From Phymatolithon calcareum (lineage: Eukaryota; Rhodophyta; Florideophyceae; Hapalidiales), in the NCBI GenBank assembly GCA_977006965.1, contig OZ345355.1, positions 1,612,001-1,676,000 on the forward strand: a stretch of DNA of 64,000 bases. Reading direction: 5' to 3'. Position 1 is the stretch's first letter. Each line of letters starts with the position of its first letter. This document shows, in pieces, positions 61,960 to 64,000 of the stretch. Below the pieces are notes generated by a model. The model saw nothing but the letters and a program-made list of their open reading frames with translations. It had not been told where the DNA came from and made no database searches. The position numbers and the translations under genes are program-made.

Positions 61960-64000
61960 ATAAGCAATGCCAACACGCACTGCAACTGGTCCGGATATGA
62001 TAGAAGTCGAATTCATCCGTCATCTGTCTCCGACGGCCACAAACCGTTTACTGGATCTAGTTAACAGAAGTTGGCGCGAAGGAACAGTGCCCTCTGCATG
62101 GAGAACAGTGCTACTCATCGGCAGACCCAAACCGAATGACCCCACAACCCTCCGGGCAATCTCGTTGTCATCAATCATAAGTCGTATTGCTGAACGCCTC
62201 ATCGGACTACGCCTAACGGGGTGGATGGAGTCGAAACTTCACTCCGCACAAGCAGGATTCAGATTATACTGCAGCACCCACGAGCATATAACTGCTATGA
62301 CACAGCGCACGGGAGACGCATTCTCCCGCCGGCGGAAATGTGCTGCCCTCTTCGTGGACTTCAGCGCTGCATACCATCGGGTTGTTATACCGGCGTTACT
62401 TGCAAAAATGGTGAACTTAAACTGTCCCCCAAATATGATTTGCTGGATGCATTCCTACCTGACGGACCGCCGAGCTCGAGGACGACACATAAACACTGTC
62501 GGTCGGTCGCGGGTGCTAGGATGTGGGCTACCGAAAGGGAGCTGTTTATCACCAAACCTCTGGAACTTATACATTTCTAATTTAGATGTTCGCCTCGACG
62601 ACCTGGTTCAATTTACTTTCGCAGACGTCACCAGCTTCCATGCCACCGGCGAGACCTGGGAAGATGTTATCTCCAAGCTCAATGAGGCCGCCCAGATCCT
62701 CTCCCATCTATGCGGCTATTTGCGGATCAAGATCAATGCGCAGAAATGCACGGTATTGGGATTTGATGCAGGTGGAAGGCCACCACTGGGAATCATTGAC
62801 GGCAACGTCAAGATCGACGGAGAGAGAATCAAAGCAGTTCCGGCATATAAGTTCCTCGGAGTTAACGTGGACCAACGACTGAGCTTCAAATTGCACTGCA
62901 AGGAAGTGAGTCTGAAACTCCGGTCCAAGACTCGATTCATCCGAGCGCTGGGAGGGACATCTTGGGGCGCCGAGACACCGACGATGGAGGCGTTCCGAAA
63001 GAGCTACTGCGAGCCAGTTGTATTATACGGTGCATCAACCTACGCAGTACATGGCTTCGACTCACACATCAAACAAGTCGAAATCAAACGAAACGACGCA
63101 GCGCGAGCGGCCAGCGGCTGTCTTAAAGCTACGGCGGTTGCTAAGCTTCGGGCACTGACAGGGATGCGTAGCCTGCGGGACATCGGAGAGATGGATGCTA
63201 CTCTTGTTATGGAGAAAACACTTCGACTCGAACCGGGGGCTCCAGTGGCTCGTGCAACCCACTCACGCGAGCTCAAACCAAGGCGCAACGTAGGGTCATG
63301 GCGGGAATCAAGCGCCTATTATCTGGCCGAGAAAGGGATCCTCGCTCTACCACGCAGGGGATTCCACTCGCCAATCGGGAAGGATCGCTCAAGCAACAGG
63401 TTTATGACCTTCATAACGCCTATTTCCGGGAAGGATGAACCGGAGGAGAAGCGCGCCGCCACAGAAGCCTTTATTTTGGAGCGTAATGCAGTGAGAACAG
63501 CGGATATCGAAATAAGGACAGATGGAAGTGTGGGAGAAGTACCGCAAGCTCACGTCTGGGATCTGAATCACGGAGAACGCGTCTCCATAAAATGGGACGA
63601 AGGTTGGTACACCGCGACCTTGAAGAAATTCAACTCTACAGAACATCAGAAACACGACGCAGCGAAACGGTTTGAAGCTCGACACGGCAAGCCGCCGGAG
63701 GTCCTCTTGGTCTACGACGACGGGGACGAGCATGCCTACGAAACGACCCCGACGGCCTCGAAGCAGCGCGTTATCCTATGCGATGAAGATGATGACACAC
63801 TCGACATGTACCGTACAATCCCACCGCAGGTCGGTGGTGCGGGCGTTTTGGTGCTGCGCGGAGAAGAAGCGATACTGGAAGAAGGGCTGTCCGCTGGGGC
63901 CATTGGCTCCTCATTCGACGCCGAGGCTTTTGCGGTCGTACAAGCATTTCAGACAGCATCCAGTCTACCGATATCGCGCGGCAGCACTATCCGATGGTTC
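61960..64000 (+). CDS. RNase H LINE (group epsilon), copy 2, open frame cut by window end
   Basis: A frame from ATG 61967 runs 678 codons to 64000 without a stop. It begins at the point equal to about 20926 of copy 1, so it is 5'-truncated. RT blocks: RAISLSSIISRIAERLIGLR, FVDFSAAYHRVV, GLPKGSCLSPNLWNLY and FADVTSFHA. Thumb: GVNVDQRLSFKLHC and YGASTYAVHGFDSHIKQVE. RNase H begins with IEIRTDGSVG and reaches DAEAFAVVQAF and IRWF at the edge. Catalytic changes versus copy 1 are FADD to FADV, PQGS to PKGS and AAYD to AAYH, so the RT should be inactive in spite of the long open frame. Confidence 0.85.

Noticed and set aside
62221-62580. Plus-strand frames at 62221-62580 and 62586-62882 as genes
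   Set aside because: They are shadows in other frames of the 678-codon LINE frame starting at 61967.
1-64000. CRISPR array, operon, ribosome binding sites or prokaryotic mobile elements
   Set aside because: No regular spacer-repeat array, no gene clusters on one strand and no bacterial signals; all evidence is eukaryotic.

Overview
The window is eukaryotic DNA dominated by transposable elements. Poly(A)-tailed and (TTC)n-tailed LINE ends, an LTR retrotransposon, MITE-like elements and a few host-type genes are packed into 64 kb with no operon structure. Base composition is mixed and the clearest host genes look single-exon or intron-poor. I cannot name the organism from sequence alone. The feel of the repeat families suggests a protist, possibly an alveolate such as a perkinsid (low confidence, inference only).

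Layout. 0-4.4 kb: small LINE 3' ends and a minus-strand ORF with a Sin3-type PAH domain (862-1446). 4.4-10.9 kb: a stack of nested LINE fragments on both strands, including a 5'-truncated LINE with an open reverse-transcriptase frame (5544-7048) and a near-identical shorter copy (9553-10275). 12.4-16.7 kb: a 160-bp LINE end, a TTAA-flanked inverted-repeat element, a decayed coding region of unknown function and a 352-bp MITE. 16.8-18.4 kb: a minus-strand gene split by a 408-bp insertion. 19.0-31.8 kb: one long decayed plus-strand gene, perhaps transposase-like, interrupted by a LINE end (19467-19952), a LINE carrying RNase H (about 20440-23627) and a young Ty3/gypsy chromovirus-like LTR element (23742-28852) with identical LTRs. 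33-35 kb: little content. 36-38.9 kb: a 2.9-kb element with 485-bp terminal inverted repeats. 39-42.2 kb: an inverted duplication, hairpins and a second MITE. 44.5-46.5 kb: an intact 680-residue predicted membrane-anchored protein. 47-55.5 kb: decayed minus-strand LINEs with endonuclease, RT and C-terminal pieces. 57.4 kb: a small secreted Cys-rich protein. 58-61 kb: tandem and dispersed repeats. 61.97-64.0 kb: a second RNase H LINE whose frame is open for 678 codons to the window edge.

How it fits together. At least five LINE groups occur (called alpha to epsilon here). Four of them share a 3'-terminal signature, roughly GAGGGCTTTTAAATAAA, although their tails differ (poly(A) or (TTC)n); the RNase H group has its own GAAA-rich tail. 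Eleven insertions can be bounded exactly by 12-15-bp target-site duplications, which allows the order of nesting to be read. Several host-type frames become continuous again when an insert and one duplicate are removed in silico, so the inserts are younger than those genes.
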